DNA of 64,000 nucleotides. Source: Laspinema palackyanum D2c. Its GTDB lineage: Bacteria > Cyanobacteriota > Cyanobacteriia > Cyanobacteriales > Laspinemataceae. The notes under the pieces are model-generated. The model was not told the origin of the DNA. It ran no database searches and was given only the letters and a program-made list of their open reading frames with translations. The position numbers and the translations under genes were made by a program. Below are positions 1 through 8,533 of the stretch, in pieces (position 1 is the first letter of the stretch; the number at the start of each line of letters is the position of its first letter). Location: contig NZ_JAMXFD010000013.1 in assembly GCF_025370875.1 (NCBI RefSeq), forward strand, positions 1-64,000, in the 5' to 3' direction.

Positions 1-65
1 GCTCTGAATTTTCGCCGAGGTCTAAATGCTCTATCCCTTGTACAGCAAGTGGTTTAGCTATCTTG

Positions 66-410
66 TCACCCTCTCAGGAGAAAAACTTGATGCAGCAGGG
101 CGATCGCCAGATGAAATTTCTCCTCCGGGGTCAGAGACTGTAAATCACCCCCAGAGCCCGAGGGAGCCTCCACCACAGCGGGTAGAGTCCAGGACTGGTA
201 AAACGAATCAATCGCCTGACCATAAACCGCCGCTAGTGCCGGTAATTCCCGTTCCGCATCAACCTTGCGCTTACCATTTTCAATACAGGAGAGCGCCTGT
301 TGACTCATCGTGACACCATAGCAGTTTTTAAGCTGTTCGATAACCTGTTCCTGGGTTAAACCCAGCCGTTGCCGGGTGGCACGCAGTCGATGACCGAGGG
401 AAAACTCCAT
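66..410 (-). CDS. XRE-family helix-turn-helix regulator
   Basis: A small DNA-binding regulator of about 114 residues. The N-terminal half carries an HTH_3-type fold: LRATRQRLGLTQEQ is helix 1-2, and VTMSQQALSCIENGKRK gives the recognition helix with the usual ENG turn. The C-terminal half is not a known effector domain and ends with a Leu-rich helix. I prefer the ATG at 410, since the in-frame TTG at 422 only adds four residues; neither has a clear ribosome binding site. It stands alone: no toxin-like gene lies between it and the window edge, so a toxin-antitoxin role cannot be shown. The fold is clear; target genes are unknown. Confidence 0.8.
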   Translation of the reverse strand: MEFSLGHRLRATRQRLGLTQEQVIEQLKNCYGVTMSQQALSCIENGKRKVDAERELPALAAVYGQAIDSFYQSWTLPAVVEAPSGSGGDLQSLTPEEKFHLAIALLHQVFLLRG

Positions 411-1157
411 GTAATTTATCAAAAATTCTTGTATCTACACGAATAATATATATTTTTCTCAGAGAAAATTCAAGGGTTTTCAAAAATATTAGAAAATCAA
501 ATTGACTTAGGATATTGTGATAAAACTGGAGGGGTTAATACAGCAAGCAGAGGACCACTATCCCACCCAGCCCCTAACAGAGGGTACAGTTTATGACAGA
601 CATCAGAAAAATGGGTGTTTACCAGAATAAATGATAAATTTTGTAACGAGACGTTGAAAACTCCGCTTAAATACTCAATAATTAGATTGACTTCTAATAA
701 TTAGGTAAAGTTGGGAGGCAAGACAGAGAATGGAGAGACTCCCAAAAGCGGGGTTTTTGAAAGCCGATCGGGATACCAGCGTTTTATAGCTGGGTTCACG
801 GCTAACTGAGGCGATCGGCTGTTTATCATTCTTTCGGAGGCGGAAATCTAGGAAAAATCTGTACTGTGCGCCCATAAACCCCGGTATAGCCAGATTAAGC
901 GTGTATTCTGACACGGAATTTTATACAAGGAAGAGAATTCAACCAAACCAACGGAATAATGCAAGTTATTCCCGTAGTCAAAGTAGCGGGATAGTGAGTA
1001 TGGCAGGAATTTGACAATAAATCTAAGCCTTCTACCCAGGCTACAGTATAAAGCCTGCGTTTGCCCTTGGCGATCGGCTTTGCTATACCTATTGGCTTGA
1101 AATCTTGCTCCCTTTATCTATCGCCCATGCATTCAGTGACTCAATCAATCAACTATC
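411..1157. other. Intergenic region without a supported gene
   Basis: About 750 bases with no coding region I can defend. A minus-strand frame at 675-914 has no ribosome binding site and no recognisable domain. The DNA is AT-rich near 420-500, consistent with a promoter zone for the XRE regulator, but no convincing -35/-10 pair is visible. Confidence 0.4.
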
Positions 1158-2171
1158 ATGAACAAAACCACTCGACGAATTGTAGCAGTCTTTACCCTGA
1201 TTGTAGCATTTACGATTGAACTAGGAACATTTTTTACTCCGGCGGCATTAGCCCAGTCTGAAGCCTTTAAAATGCCGCAGTTATCAACGGAGGTAGCTCT
1301 TCAAGTACCTGTCCCTCAACCCGTTGATTTAATAGCGCTGTCAATGCTAGAGCGATTTCCCAATGAAGATGAAATTAAGCATTTTATTTCCGAAGGAGTC
1401 AACTCTAGCCGAAATGTATTGGATAGTTCGCGTAATTTTTTCAAGAAAAACTTGCCGACTCGGGAACAAATGCTTCAAGATTTGGATGAAATATTGGAAA
1501 AACAGCAAGTAGTCCAAGACTTTGTGTCTTCTCAAAAAAACAATCTAAAAAGCCATCTCAGCAAAGAACAATTAGCCGCCGATCTTCAAGGTTTGGTTGC
1601 TGACGCTTCCAAATATGGGGATGGCTTACAGAAGATTACCAAAAAGGCGCTGCAAAGTAAGTACGGCGAAAGCTATAAAGTAATGTCCCTAATTTTACAA
1701 AACTTTACTTCTACAGCCCTCAATTCTAAAGCTCGTAATCAGGCCAAAATTTTCTTGGATGCTACTCCTGAAAAAATCTGTAAAGCATATCAAGACATGA
1801 GCACAGGAATAGATGGATCAAGTTGGTCTGCAATCGAAGAAGGTGCTGGAACTACAGTGCTATTATTCCAGACTATTACATCCGCCTCGGCAGCAGGTGC
1901 AGGAAATTTAGCAGGCTATGCCGGTATAGCTTCTGCGGTTTCACAACTTGGTTTAGGTGGGTTAACAACAACTCTAGCCAGTGTGCTAGGCAGTAGCGCT
2001 ACGGGTGCAGCCGCAACAGCCGTCGTTACATCTGCGGTAGGTGGACCATTAGTTATGGCGGGCTTGTTGGCAGGTGGCACAGCTGCCACCACCTATGGTA
2101 CTTACAAAGTGGGTGTTTTTGTTGCTGAAAAACTGGGAGAATGGGCTGCAACAACTTGTGCTACAAATTAG
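1158..2171 (+). CDS. Secreted Gly/Ala-rich hydrophobic-tail protein, unknown function
   Basis: A 337-residue protein with a classical Sec signal peptide: basic start (MNKTTRR), hydrophobic core, and an ALA-QS type cleavage site near residue 33. The central part (about 60-200) is charged and helical. The last ~120 residues are rich in Gly, Ala, Ser and Thr and form long hydrophobic stretches (for example GLGGLTTTLASVLGSSATGA), like a glycine-zipper membrane-inserting segment. No family is recognised. Glycine-zipper tails occur in pore formers and in outer-membrane or surface proteins, so a membrane-active role is possible but only inferred. It is followed on the same strand by another small hydrophobic protein. 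Confidence 0.7.
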   Translation: MNKTTRRIVAVFTLIVAFTIELGTFFTPAALAQSEAFKMPQLSTEVALQVPVPQPVDLIALSMLERFPNEDEIKHFISEGVNSSRNVLDSSRNFFKKNLPTREQMLQDLDEILEKQQVVQDFVSSQKNNLKSHLSKEQLAADLQGLVADASKYGDGLQKITKKALQSKYGESYKVMSLILQNFTSTALNSKARNQAKIFLDATPEKICKAYQDMSTGIDGSSWSAIEEGAGTTVLLFQTITSASAAGAGNLAGYAGIASAVSQLGLGGLTTTLASVLGSSATGAAATAVVTSAVGGPLVMAGLLAGGTAATTYGTYKVGVFVAEKLGEWAATTCATN

Positions 2172-2393
2172 GGGCATAAAAATCGTATAAGCTATCTCTG
2201 ATGTTTGATGGAGTGAGTTTTCAGGGTTTTTATTCAGCTTTGTTTGAGCTTTTAACTTGGCTAATTTTGCCGAATGAAAGCATTCTTGGGCAAAGTTAGA
2301 AGTTCAAATTGAACAGCAACTTATCACTTAAAACCCTGAATAACTCTTTTCGGAATGACAATTCTTAATTATGAAAGAAAAGGAGCAATGAAC

Positions 2394-2717
2394 ATGGATT
2401 CAACGCAATTTTACCCTGTAATCGAGCAAATATTAAATTATGTTCACGAGAGGGGAGCAGAAAATATCAATTACCTAACAGACATATTAACTGTCGTTAA
2501 AGCATTTGTTATGTCAGTTTCCTCATTGGCAACCATCGTAGCTAACTGGTCTACTTTAATGGAACTTTGGACCCAGGTAATAGCGTTAGCGACTTCGGGG
2601 GCGGGACTCACTGAAATATCCACTGTAGTTGCACAGTTCGCTACCCTTACGGGAATATCAATTCAAGCGATTATTGACTTTCTTCAAGTAATAATCGTCT
2701 TTTTTGTGTTTATCTAA
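2394..2717 (+). CDS. Small hydrophobic helical protein, unknown function
   Basis: A protein of about 107 residues starting MDSTQFYPVIEQ. The ATG at 2394 lies 8 bases after AGGAG (2381-2385); ATGs at 2388 and 2355 are in frame but badly spaced, so 2394 is preferred. The sequence is a short amphipathic N-terminus followed by several hydrophobic helices and a C-terminal run ending IIVFFVFI, so it is probably membrane-associated. It has no cleavable signal peptide and no known domain. Its size and composition resemble the 95-residue protein encoded at 3088-3375 on the other strand, but I cannot show homology by eye. Confidence 0.65.
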   Translation: MDSTQFYPVIEQILNYVHERGAENINYLTDILTVVKAFVMSVSSLATIVANWSTLMELWTQVIALATSGAGLTEISTVVAQFATLTGISIQAIIDFLQVIIVFFVFI

Positions 2718-2805
2718 TAAGCGGTTTGGCATTTTAATTGGGTGTTCTGAGCGAGCAAGATGGAATGCCTGGAACACCCTGTGTGTGGCCCGACATTCCT
2801 CACTC

Positions 2806-2844
2806 TGCCATCCGCAAGCCTTCTGAGTAAAGAGGCGATCGCCT
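2806..2844. repeat. 39-bp dispersed repeat, copy 1
   Basis: Almost the same 39 bases occur at 3496-3534, with two mismatches. The shared block begins TGCCATCCGCAA and ends with the HIP1-containing string AGAGGCGATCGCCT. Each copy sits just downstream of a minus-strand gene (2846-3031 and 3545-3937), so it may be a shared 3-prime element or a small mobile repeat. Confidence 0.7.
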
Positions 2845-2845
2845 C

Positions 2846-3031
2846 CTATATTTCTTGCGGGATACCACTCACTTCACCTTTCCTGGCTTCTCGAATTTCC
2901 CACATCCGATTTTGATATTTTAAGGCGATTTCTGTTGCCAGTTCGCTGGTTGTTCGGGCCTTTTGTTCGGCGAGTTTTGTCATTTCCAACAGTTCAAGCA
3001 GGGTTTTTTCATCATCGGGTAGCTCTTTCAT
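2846..3031 (-). CDS. Small charged helical protein, unknown function
   Basis: A 61-residue protein, strongly charged and predicted helical throughout (MKELPDDEKTLLELLEMTKL). The start ATG at 3031 is preceded by an AGAGG-type ribosome binding site about 8 bases upstream, which supports translation. No domain is recognised. It lies 56 bases downstream of the 3088-3375 gene on the same strand and may be co-transcribed with it. Confidence 0.5.
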   Translation of the reverse strand: MKELPDDEKTLLELLEMTKLAEQKARTTSELATEIALKYQNRMWEIREARKGEVSGIPQEI

Positions 3032-3087
3032 CGTAGTCCCTCTAAGCGATTGAGAATTTGTTCAACTTCTATTTTAGTTTCTATAAC

Positions 3088-3375
3088 TCAACCTAGCAAG
3101 CTTCCCAAATCTTCCCCCGCTTCCTCAATGATTTCTGGGGGGACATCGGCTGGAGAAATCGCCTCAACCGTAGTCTGGGTCTGACGTTGAGAGGTTTGTA
3201 CGAACACTATGACGGCGTTGAGATACGCAAAATACTGAATCAGTATAGCATTATTGACAAACTGAGACAATAAAGCTCTGACTACAGTTAATCCCTGAGT
3301 TGCTGCTTGGTCAGTGTTCTCTAATTCTTGGGTTATTCGTTCAACAATTGATTCAATTTTCTCAGGAATTGCCAT
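3088..3375 (-). CDS. Small protein with one hydrophobic helix, unknown function
   Basis: A 95-residue protein with an amphipathic N-terminal helix (MAIPEKIESIVERITQ), a central hydrophobic stretch around residues 37-58 (NNAILIQYFAYLNAVIVF) and an acidic C-terminus (EEAGEDLGSLLG). No family is recognised. It is transcribed in the same direction as its neighbours at 2846-3031 and 3545-3937. The arrangement of short helical or membrane proteins around 2.4-3.9 kb suggests a local cluster, but no shared function can be stated. Confidence 0.5.
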   Translation of the reverse strand: MAIPEKIESIVERITQELENTDQAATQGLTVVRALLSQFVNNAILIQYFAYLNAVIVFVQTSQRQTQTTVEAISPADVPPEIIEEAGEDLGSLLG

Positions 3376-3495
3376 ATAAACTGCATTTCAGAATTGTCTC
3401 GTATTTAGTCAGCATATCATAAGTGCTGAGTCCCATTGCGCCACTCGCTTAATTCTCCTGACGCCGATCAATCGCTGATCGCCTCCTGAAATTGC

Positions 3496-3534
3496 TGCCA
3501 TCCGCAATCCTTCTGAGTGAAGAGGCGATCGCCT
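3496..3534. repeat. 39-bp dispersed repeat, copy 2
   Basis: Second copy of the 39-base block at 2806-2844, with two mismatches. It ends 10 bases before the 3-prime end of the DUF1622 gene. Confidence 0.7.
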
Positions 3535-3544
3535 GGGACCCGGT

Positions 3545-3937
3545 TTAGGCTTGAACAGGACTGCTGACTTGTGAGACTTCTGGGGTAGCTTTGGCGATCG
3601 CCTGCAATAATAAATAGTTTAAAACCGTTCTCACTGCAATAATCGCGACTAACCGGGCGATATCATCCCACTGACTGGAAATCATGGTTTTTAAAATCGT
3701 TGCGCCAATCAGGAAACTTAACCCCAAAGAAAAGGAATATCCCATCACTAATCGGCTGCGTTGAAATGCCTCCATTGTATGAGGTTTAAACAGAGCATCT
3801 TTGACGAAAATTATTAAGGCTCGGGTGACCCCTAAGCCAATCACTAATATTGCTAAAAGTTGACATAAACTGGTTAAAATGATATTTCCCGATATAACTA
3901 AAGTTGTAATCCCTGTTTCAATTCCGTGCAAATTCAT
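3545..3937 (-). CDS. DUF1622 family membrane protein
   Basis: A 130-residue integral membrane protein with three hydrophobic segments: about residues 14-42 (LVISGNIILTSLCQLLAILV), 66-88 (GYSFSLGLSFLIGATILK) and 96-114. The layout, with a first helix followed by a basic loop (FVKDALFKPHTMEAFQRSRL) and the phrase RLVMGYSFSLGLSFLIGA, matches the DUF1622 family of bacterial inner-membrane proteins. The function of the family is not established. No clear ribosome binding site precedes the ATG at 3937. C-terminal residues are polar and probably cytoplasmic. Confidence 0.75.
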   Translation of the reverse strand: MNLHGIETGITTLVISGNIILTSLCQLLAILVIGLGVTRALIIFVKDALFKPHTMEAFQRSRLVMGYSFSLGLSFLIGATILKTMISSQWDDIARLVAIIAVRTVLNYLLLQAIAKATPEVSQVSSPVQA

Positions 3938-4442
3938 CGTTGTTTGTTAATAATTTTTGCTGATTATTTACCCTGGCTCGATGTTCATCGGACGCGGGAT
4001 TTTCCAGGGCCTAACTCATTAAGAGAGAGGACCTGCTAAGTCTATGTTAATACATAACGGGAAGTCATTTCCCATCGATCCCCAGGAAATCCGACCGGCG
4101 ATCGCCCCAGGGTCGAACATTGGAAGTCCGGTGGAAACCCCTGATTTCCCGTGGTTTCGGACATTCCGGTTTAGATAAAGACCCCAAGAAGCCCGATTAA
4201 TGGCCCTAATTGGTGACGAATCAGTAAAAACTTTGGGTAAAAACCCCGTTGGTCTTGCCCTGACTGTAGCGACGTCCAAGGATTTCATCGCTAAAATATA
4301 TCCTGGGATAGTGGGAGACCCGCCACAGACGGGGCTAAACTGGCTCTGAATCGGTAGAGTACCGAGTTTTGTACTCAATCATACCCAAAGGACAACCTGG
4401 GGGTATTTTATCAAATTTTTAGAAAAAGTTGGAGGCAGAATC

Positions 4443-4691
4443 ATGTTAGATCAACGCATATTAGAACGGGGCAGTCAAGGGGAAGAGGTTAAAGAAATTC
4501 AACAAATTTTATTAAATATGGGATACGATTTAGGCGAGGGGGGAGTTGATGGAACATTTGGGCCTGAAACCGAAGCAGCAGTTAAAAATTTTCAAGGAGA
4601 TATCAATCTGCAATATCCTGAAGCGACGGTAATTATGGATGGAAAGGTTGATAGCCAAACTTGGTTTTTCTTGAAAAAAAGCCGTTCCTAA
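4443..4691 (+). CDS. Small peptidoglycan-binding (PGB_1) domain protein
   Basis: An 82-residue protein that is essentially one PG_binding_1 domain. The family pattern is plain: LERGSQGEEVKEIQQILLNMGY, then GVDGTFGPETEAAVKNFQ, then DGKVDSQTWFFL. These domains are three-helix bundles that bind peptidoglycan and usually sit on hydrolases; here there is no catalytic domain and no signal peptide. GGAGG lies 8 bases before the ATG at 4443, a strong start. Family assignment is secure; how a stand-alone, apparently unexported domain is used is unclear. Confidence 0.85.
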   Translation: MLDQRILERGSQGEEVKEIQQILLNMGYDLGEGGVDGTFGPETEAAVKNFQGDINLQYPEATVIMDGKVDSQTWFFLKKSRS

Positions 4692-5021
4692 CTCTAAGAC
4701 TGCTCACTCTCAAGCCCCGGTCAAAAATCGTTGAACCGGCATTTTTTCAGCGGGATAATAGAGGGGAAGGCGAAAGAGTCTGAACTTCGAGGAGATACCC
4801 AGGCAGTCAGCGATCGCCTCCAGTCAGACTCACTCTGTCCGTTCTCACGCCTGCTGAATTGAATCGGAAAGCGTCTCACCCCGAAGTGAGCCAAACCCTG
4901 CTTTAAAAAAATTCAAGTTTTGATGAAGTTTAGTTAAGAAACTTAAAATTATTTGTTTTTTCTTCCCTAAACCCACAAAAAGATCCACTTTGTAGTGAAG
5001 ATAGAGGTAAAACGGGAACCA

Positions 5022-6338
5022 ATGATGTTTGGGAATCACAATCAACCCGCCATGAAATTTAAACGTTTATATCGAATGCTTGCTTTTACCGTATTCCTCC
5101 TCAGCATCGCTGTTGGATGTGTCAGGAATGCCAGGGACCCCGGAACCCTGGAAGTCTGGGCGCACGCCGGTCAAGATGCAGAACGAATCACCCTGCAAGA
5201 ACAAGTCACTCGGTTTAATGCCGCTCATGATGAGGTCACCGTCAGGCTCACATTTCTACCGGAAGGTTCCTATAATGCCCAAATCCAAGCGGCAGCCATC
5301 TCACGGGATTTGCCCGATGTTCTCGAATTTGATGGGCCATTTATCTATAATTATGTCTGGCAGCAAAACCTCCGACCCATTGATGATTTGATGTCTTCAG
5401 AAGTTCGCATGGATCTGTTGCCGTCGATTCTGATCCAGGGAACCTATAACGATCGCCTCTATTCCGTCGGTACTTTTGATTCCGGACTGGGAATTTACGG
5501 ACGACGCAGTGTGCTAGAAGGCGCTGGAATTCGCATCCCGCAAGGGAACGCGGACGCTTGGACCGCAGAGGAATTTAATCGCGCATTAGCTACGTTAGCG
5601 GAAAATGACCCGGACGGACAAGTGCTGGACCTTAAGCTAAACTATTCCGGAGAGTGGTTTACTTATGCCTTTATGCCACTGTTATATTCTGCGGGCGGTG
5701 CAACCATTGATCGCACAAATTACCAAACTGCTTCCGGTGTCATGGATAGTCCTGAATCCGTAGCAGCAATGGAACAGGTGCAGTCTTGGATGCAAAATGG
5801 CTACGTTGATCCCAATGTGGATGACGCCGCTTTTACCACCGGACGGGTGGCGCTTTCTTGGGTGGGGCACTGGGTCTATCCGAGTTATACAGAAGCTTTT
5901 GGAGATGATTTAGTCGTGTTGCCTCTGCCGAATTTAGGCAATGGATCGAAAACCGCCCAGGGTTCATGGAATTGGGGAATCACAGAAAGAAGTCAAAACC
6001 CCCAAGCGGCAATGGCATTTTTAGAGTTTTTGTTACAGCCGGATGAAGTGCTGGCTATGTCTAATGCGAATGGGGCCGTCCCTGCCACCCAAAGTGCGAT
6101 CGCCCAATCTCCCTTATACCGCGAAGGCGGTCCGTTGCGCTTATTTTCTTCACAATTGTTGAACAACAAAACCGTTCCCCGTCCCCAAACTCCCGGTTAT
6201 CCGGTGATTACTTCAGCCTTTCAAGAAGCCTTTAATAACATTCGCAATGGTCTGGAAGTGCAACAAGCTTTAGAACGGGCTGCTACAGAAATTGACCTAG
6301 ACATTCGGGATAATGAAGGGTATACTAACGTGAGTTAG
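5022..6338 (+). CDS. ABC sugar transporter substrate-binding lipoprotein (SBP family 1)
   Basis: Substrate-binding component of a carbohydrate ABC importer. The N-terminus has a lipoprotein signal: KRLYRMLAF basic/hydrophobic region and a LSIAVGC lipobox, placing the mature protein lipid-anchored outside the plasma membrane. The mature part starts with a typical family 1 strand (TLEVWAHAG) and keeps the LPDVLEFDGPFIYNY and WVGHWVYPSYTEAFGDD segments of sugar-binding SBPs. A GTG at 4995 extends the frame, but the ATGs at 5022/5025 or 5052 fit the signal peptide better. Permeases and an ATPase follow on the same strand (6440-9709), so the system is complete. The substrate is probably a sugar or sugar-derived osmolyte; a glucosylglycerol-type system is one possibility that I cannot confirm. 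Confidence 0.9.
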   Translation: MMFGNHNQPAMKFKRLYRMLAFTVFLLSIAVGCVRNARDPGTLEVWAHAGQDAERITLQEQVTRFNAAHDEVTVRLTFLPEGSYNAQIQAAAISRDLPDVLEFDGPFIYNYVWQQNLRPIDDLMSSEVRMDLLPSILIQGTYNDRLYSVGTFDSGLGIYGRRSVLEGAGIRIPQGNADAWTAEEFNRALATLAENDPDGQVLDLKLNYSGEWFTYAFMPLLYSAGGATIDRTNYQTASGVMDSPESVAAMEQVQSWMQNGYVDPNVDDAAFTTGRVALSWVGHWVYPSYTEAFGDDLVVLPLPNLGNGSKTAQGSWNWGITERSQNPQAAMAFLEFLLQPDEVLAMSNANGAVPATQSAIAQSPLYREGGPLRLFSSQLLNNKTVPRPQTPGYPVITSAFQEAFNNIRNGLEVQQALERAATEIDLDIRDNEGYTNVS

Positions 6339-6439
6339 CCCATCCAAAAACGTCCCACCGTTTCCAAAAACCTCTTTGAGAGGTGACCAGAAATTGCGGA
6401 TATTTCAGTGATTTTCCAGATAAATTTCAATTTAAACTT

Positions 6440-7348
6440 ATGGCAAATCAAACAACATTAACCGCTCCAAATGATACGCGCAGCGCCCTAGGAATGGCAG
6501 CCCCTGCGTTGATTGGATTATTCCTCTTTGTGGCCTTGCCTTTTACCTTAGCGGCAATTTTGTCTTTTACGAATTTAAGACTCGGTTCGCCGTTACCTAC
6601 CCGGTTTATTGGGTTAGAACAATATGCGCGAATTTTTAGCGAACCCTCGTTTCGTCGCGCCTTACTCAATAATGCCATTTTTGCCCTGGTAGTCGTGCCA
6701 TTGCAAACGGCGATCGCCCTCGGATTAGCCATTTTACTCAACCGTCCCCTGCGCGGCATGGCTATCTTTCGCACCTTGTTTTTCATGCCGGTAGTTTTTC
6801 CAATGGCGTTGGTTTCCGTGATATGGATTTTGATTTATGCCCCCGGTGCCAATGGCATGATGAATTCATTTCTGGATTTTATCACCTTTGGATTATGGGA
6901 ACCGCGAGATTTTCTCCGTGACCCCTATCTAGCACTTCCGGCGATTATGCTGCTTTCCATGTGGCAGGGAGTGGGATTTCAAATGGTGATTCTCTTAGCC
7001 GGTTTACAGTCAGTTCCCAGTGATTTATATGAAGCTGCCGCCATTGATGGCAGTAATAAATGGAACCAGTTTCTGCACGTCACCTTACCCCAACTGCGAA
7101 ATACCTTAATTTTCGTCATGTTGGTGACTTCAATTCTGTCATTTCGCCTTTATGACCAAATCGAAATCATGACCAATGGCGGACCTTTGGATGCCACCAC
7201 GACGGTGATGTATGAAGCAGTAACCGCTGCATATCAACAGCAAAAAATGGCAAAAGGGGCGGCCATGACGGTGGTCTTTTTCCTAGTCGTCTTGATGATT
7301 ACCCTCATCCAACGGACCTTGATTAAAGAAGAACGGGCAATGGATTAA
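6440..7348 (+). CDS. Sugar ABC transporter permease 1 (MalF/UgpA type)
   Basis: First inner-membrane permease of the sugar importer, about 302 residues with six hydrophobic segments. The cytoplasmic EAA loop that contacts the ATPase is visible as EAAAIDGSNKWNQF followed by HVTLPQL. The start is taken at ATG 6440 (MANQTTLTAPND) because a GTG at 6383 would add an untypical polar leader; neither has a strong ribosome binding site. It lies about 100 bases after the binding-protein gene and 88 bases before the second permease, consistent with one transcript. Confidence 0.9.
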   Translation: MANQTTLTAPNDTRSALGMAAPALIGLFLFVALPFTLAAILSFTNLRLGSPLPTRFIGLEQYARIFSEPSFRRALLNNAIFALVVVPLQTAIALGLAILLNRPLRGMAIFRTLFFMPVVFPMALVSVIWILIYAPGANGMMNSFLDFITFGLWEPRDFLRDPYLALPAIMLLSMWQGVGFQMVILLAGLQSVPSDLYEAAAIDGSNKWNQFLHVTLPQLRNTLIFVMLVTSILSFRLYDQIEIMTNGGPLDATTTVMYEAVTAAYQQQKMAKGAAMTVVFFLVVLMITLIQRTLIKEERAMD

Positions 7349-7436
7349 ATGGTTTAATTTAGCCACAATAAGGCTAAAAATGAGCCGTTTCAAGTAATTT
7401 TCAACCTTCTCAATAAACGTTACGGAATCTACATTC

Positions 7437-8360
7437 ATGAAACAAGTTCAGGAAATTTCCCAGGAAGCATCAACCGGAGGAAGTCGCGGTTCTGCGATGA
7501 CTCATGATGAATTAATGACCCACCGCAAAAACCAGCAGCGGGTTAGTATGATTGGCAGCTATGTAGTCTTGACAATTTTGGCCTTGCTATTTATTGCGCC
7601 AATTTTATTTATGATTGTCGGGAGTTTTAAGCCGGATAATCTGGTGTTAATCGAGGCGGGTTCATTAAAAGCGTTTGTCCCCGAAAATCCCTCTTTGCAA
7701 AACTATCAGGATGTATTTAACCGAGTTAATTTTACCCAGTTTTTCTGGAACTCAATTTTTATTACTGGGGCGATCGTCCTGTTCGGACTTCTGGTCAATT
7801 CAATGGCAGCTTATGCCTTTTCTCGATTGCAGTGGCGGGGACGAGATATTATTTTTCCGGTGATTATCGCCTTAATGATTATCCCCTTTGAAGCCATTGC
7901 TGTTCCCCTGTTCTTTCAAATGACTTGGTTGGGATTACGCAATACTTACACCGCCCAAATCATTCCGTTTATAGCCAATGCCTTTTCCATCTATTTATTT
8001 TACACCTTTTTTATCGTCTTGCCCAAGGAATTGGAAGAAGCAGCCAGAGTAGATGGGGCGGGTCCAATCCGGACTTTTTTTGAAATTATCGTTCCGGTTT
8101 CTAAACCCGTGTTTGCATCGGTCGCAATTCTCACCTTTTTAACCCAATGGGGTTCGTTTTTGTGGCCGACAATGATTGCAGTGGGGGAAAAAGTTCGTCC
8201 CTTGCCGGTTGCGATCGCTCAATTTCAAACCTTACCTCCAATCCAATGGGGAGATATTATGGCCTTTGGCGTGATGATGGTTGCACCGATGTTAGTGATT
8301 TTCTTAATCTTCCAAAAATGGTTTGTTCAGGGGGTTGCTTCTTCGGGTATTAAGGGGTAA
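7437..8360 (+). CDS. Sugar ABC transporter permease 2 (MalG/UgpE type)
   Basis: Second permease of the importer, 307 residues with about six membrane segments. It begins with a ~40-residue hydrophilic leader, then YVVLTILALLFIAPILFMIVG. The EAA loop reads EAARVDGAGPIRTFFEIIVP, the form typical of the MalG-type partner. An internal ATG at residue 21 (MTHDELM) is an alternative start. Pairs with the 6440-7348 permease. A palindromic repeat separates it from the ATPase gene. Confidence 0.9.
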   Translation: MKQVQEISQEASTGGSRGSAMTHDELMTHRKNQQRVSMIGSYVVLTILALLFIAPILFMIVGSFKPDNLVLIEAGSLKAFVPENPSLQNYQDVFNRVNFTQFFWNSIFITGAIVLFGLLVNSMAAYAFSRLQWRGRDIIFPVIIALMIIPFEAIAVPLFFQMTWLGLRNTYTAQIIPFIANAFSIYLFYTFFIVLPKELEEAARVDGAGPIRTFFEIIVPVSKPVFASVAILTFLTQWGSFLWPTMIAVGEKVRPLPVAIAQFQTLPPIQWGDIMAFGVMMVAPMLVIFLIFQKWFVQGVASSGIKG

Positions 8361-8365
8361 AACAA

Positions 8366-8503
8366 CGGCGGGGGTTTTAACCCCCGCCTAACAGATCAAG
8401 TCGGTTAAAACCGACTAAAAATACCACTAAAAATACCACAGCATCAGACTTGTAGTCGTCTTTAGACGACTTTAGCTATGAGGCGGGGGTTTTAACCCCC
8501 GCC
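8366..8503. repeat. Palindromic dispersed repeat (GGCGGGGG family), copy 1
   Basis: A ~138-base element made of nested inverted repeats. The outer arms contain GGCGGGGGTTTTAACCCCCGCC, itself a perfect palindrome, at both ends (8368-8389 and 8482-8503). Inner arms are AAGTCGGTTAAAACCGACT and a related GTCGTCTTTAGACGAC. Two further copies lie in tandem at 46912-47249, sharing AAGTCGGTT..AACCGACT and the phrase CTTTAGCTATGAGGCGGGGG. It separates the last permease from the ATPase gene of one operon and could act as a processing or attenuation hairpin there; this is inference. Confidence 0.85.
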
Positions 8504-8533
8504 GGTTGTTCAAACTATTCAAAAATTAAAACA

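Noticed and set aside
675-914. 79-codon minus-strand frame
   Set aside because: No ribosome binding site, no domain and mixed composition; in a region that otherwise looks non-coding.
4019-4378. 119-codon minus-strand frame starting with TTG
   Set aside because: TTG start, no Shine-Dalgarno sequence, no recognisable domain, and low-complexity content; cannot be supported as a gene.
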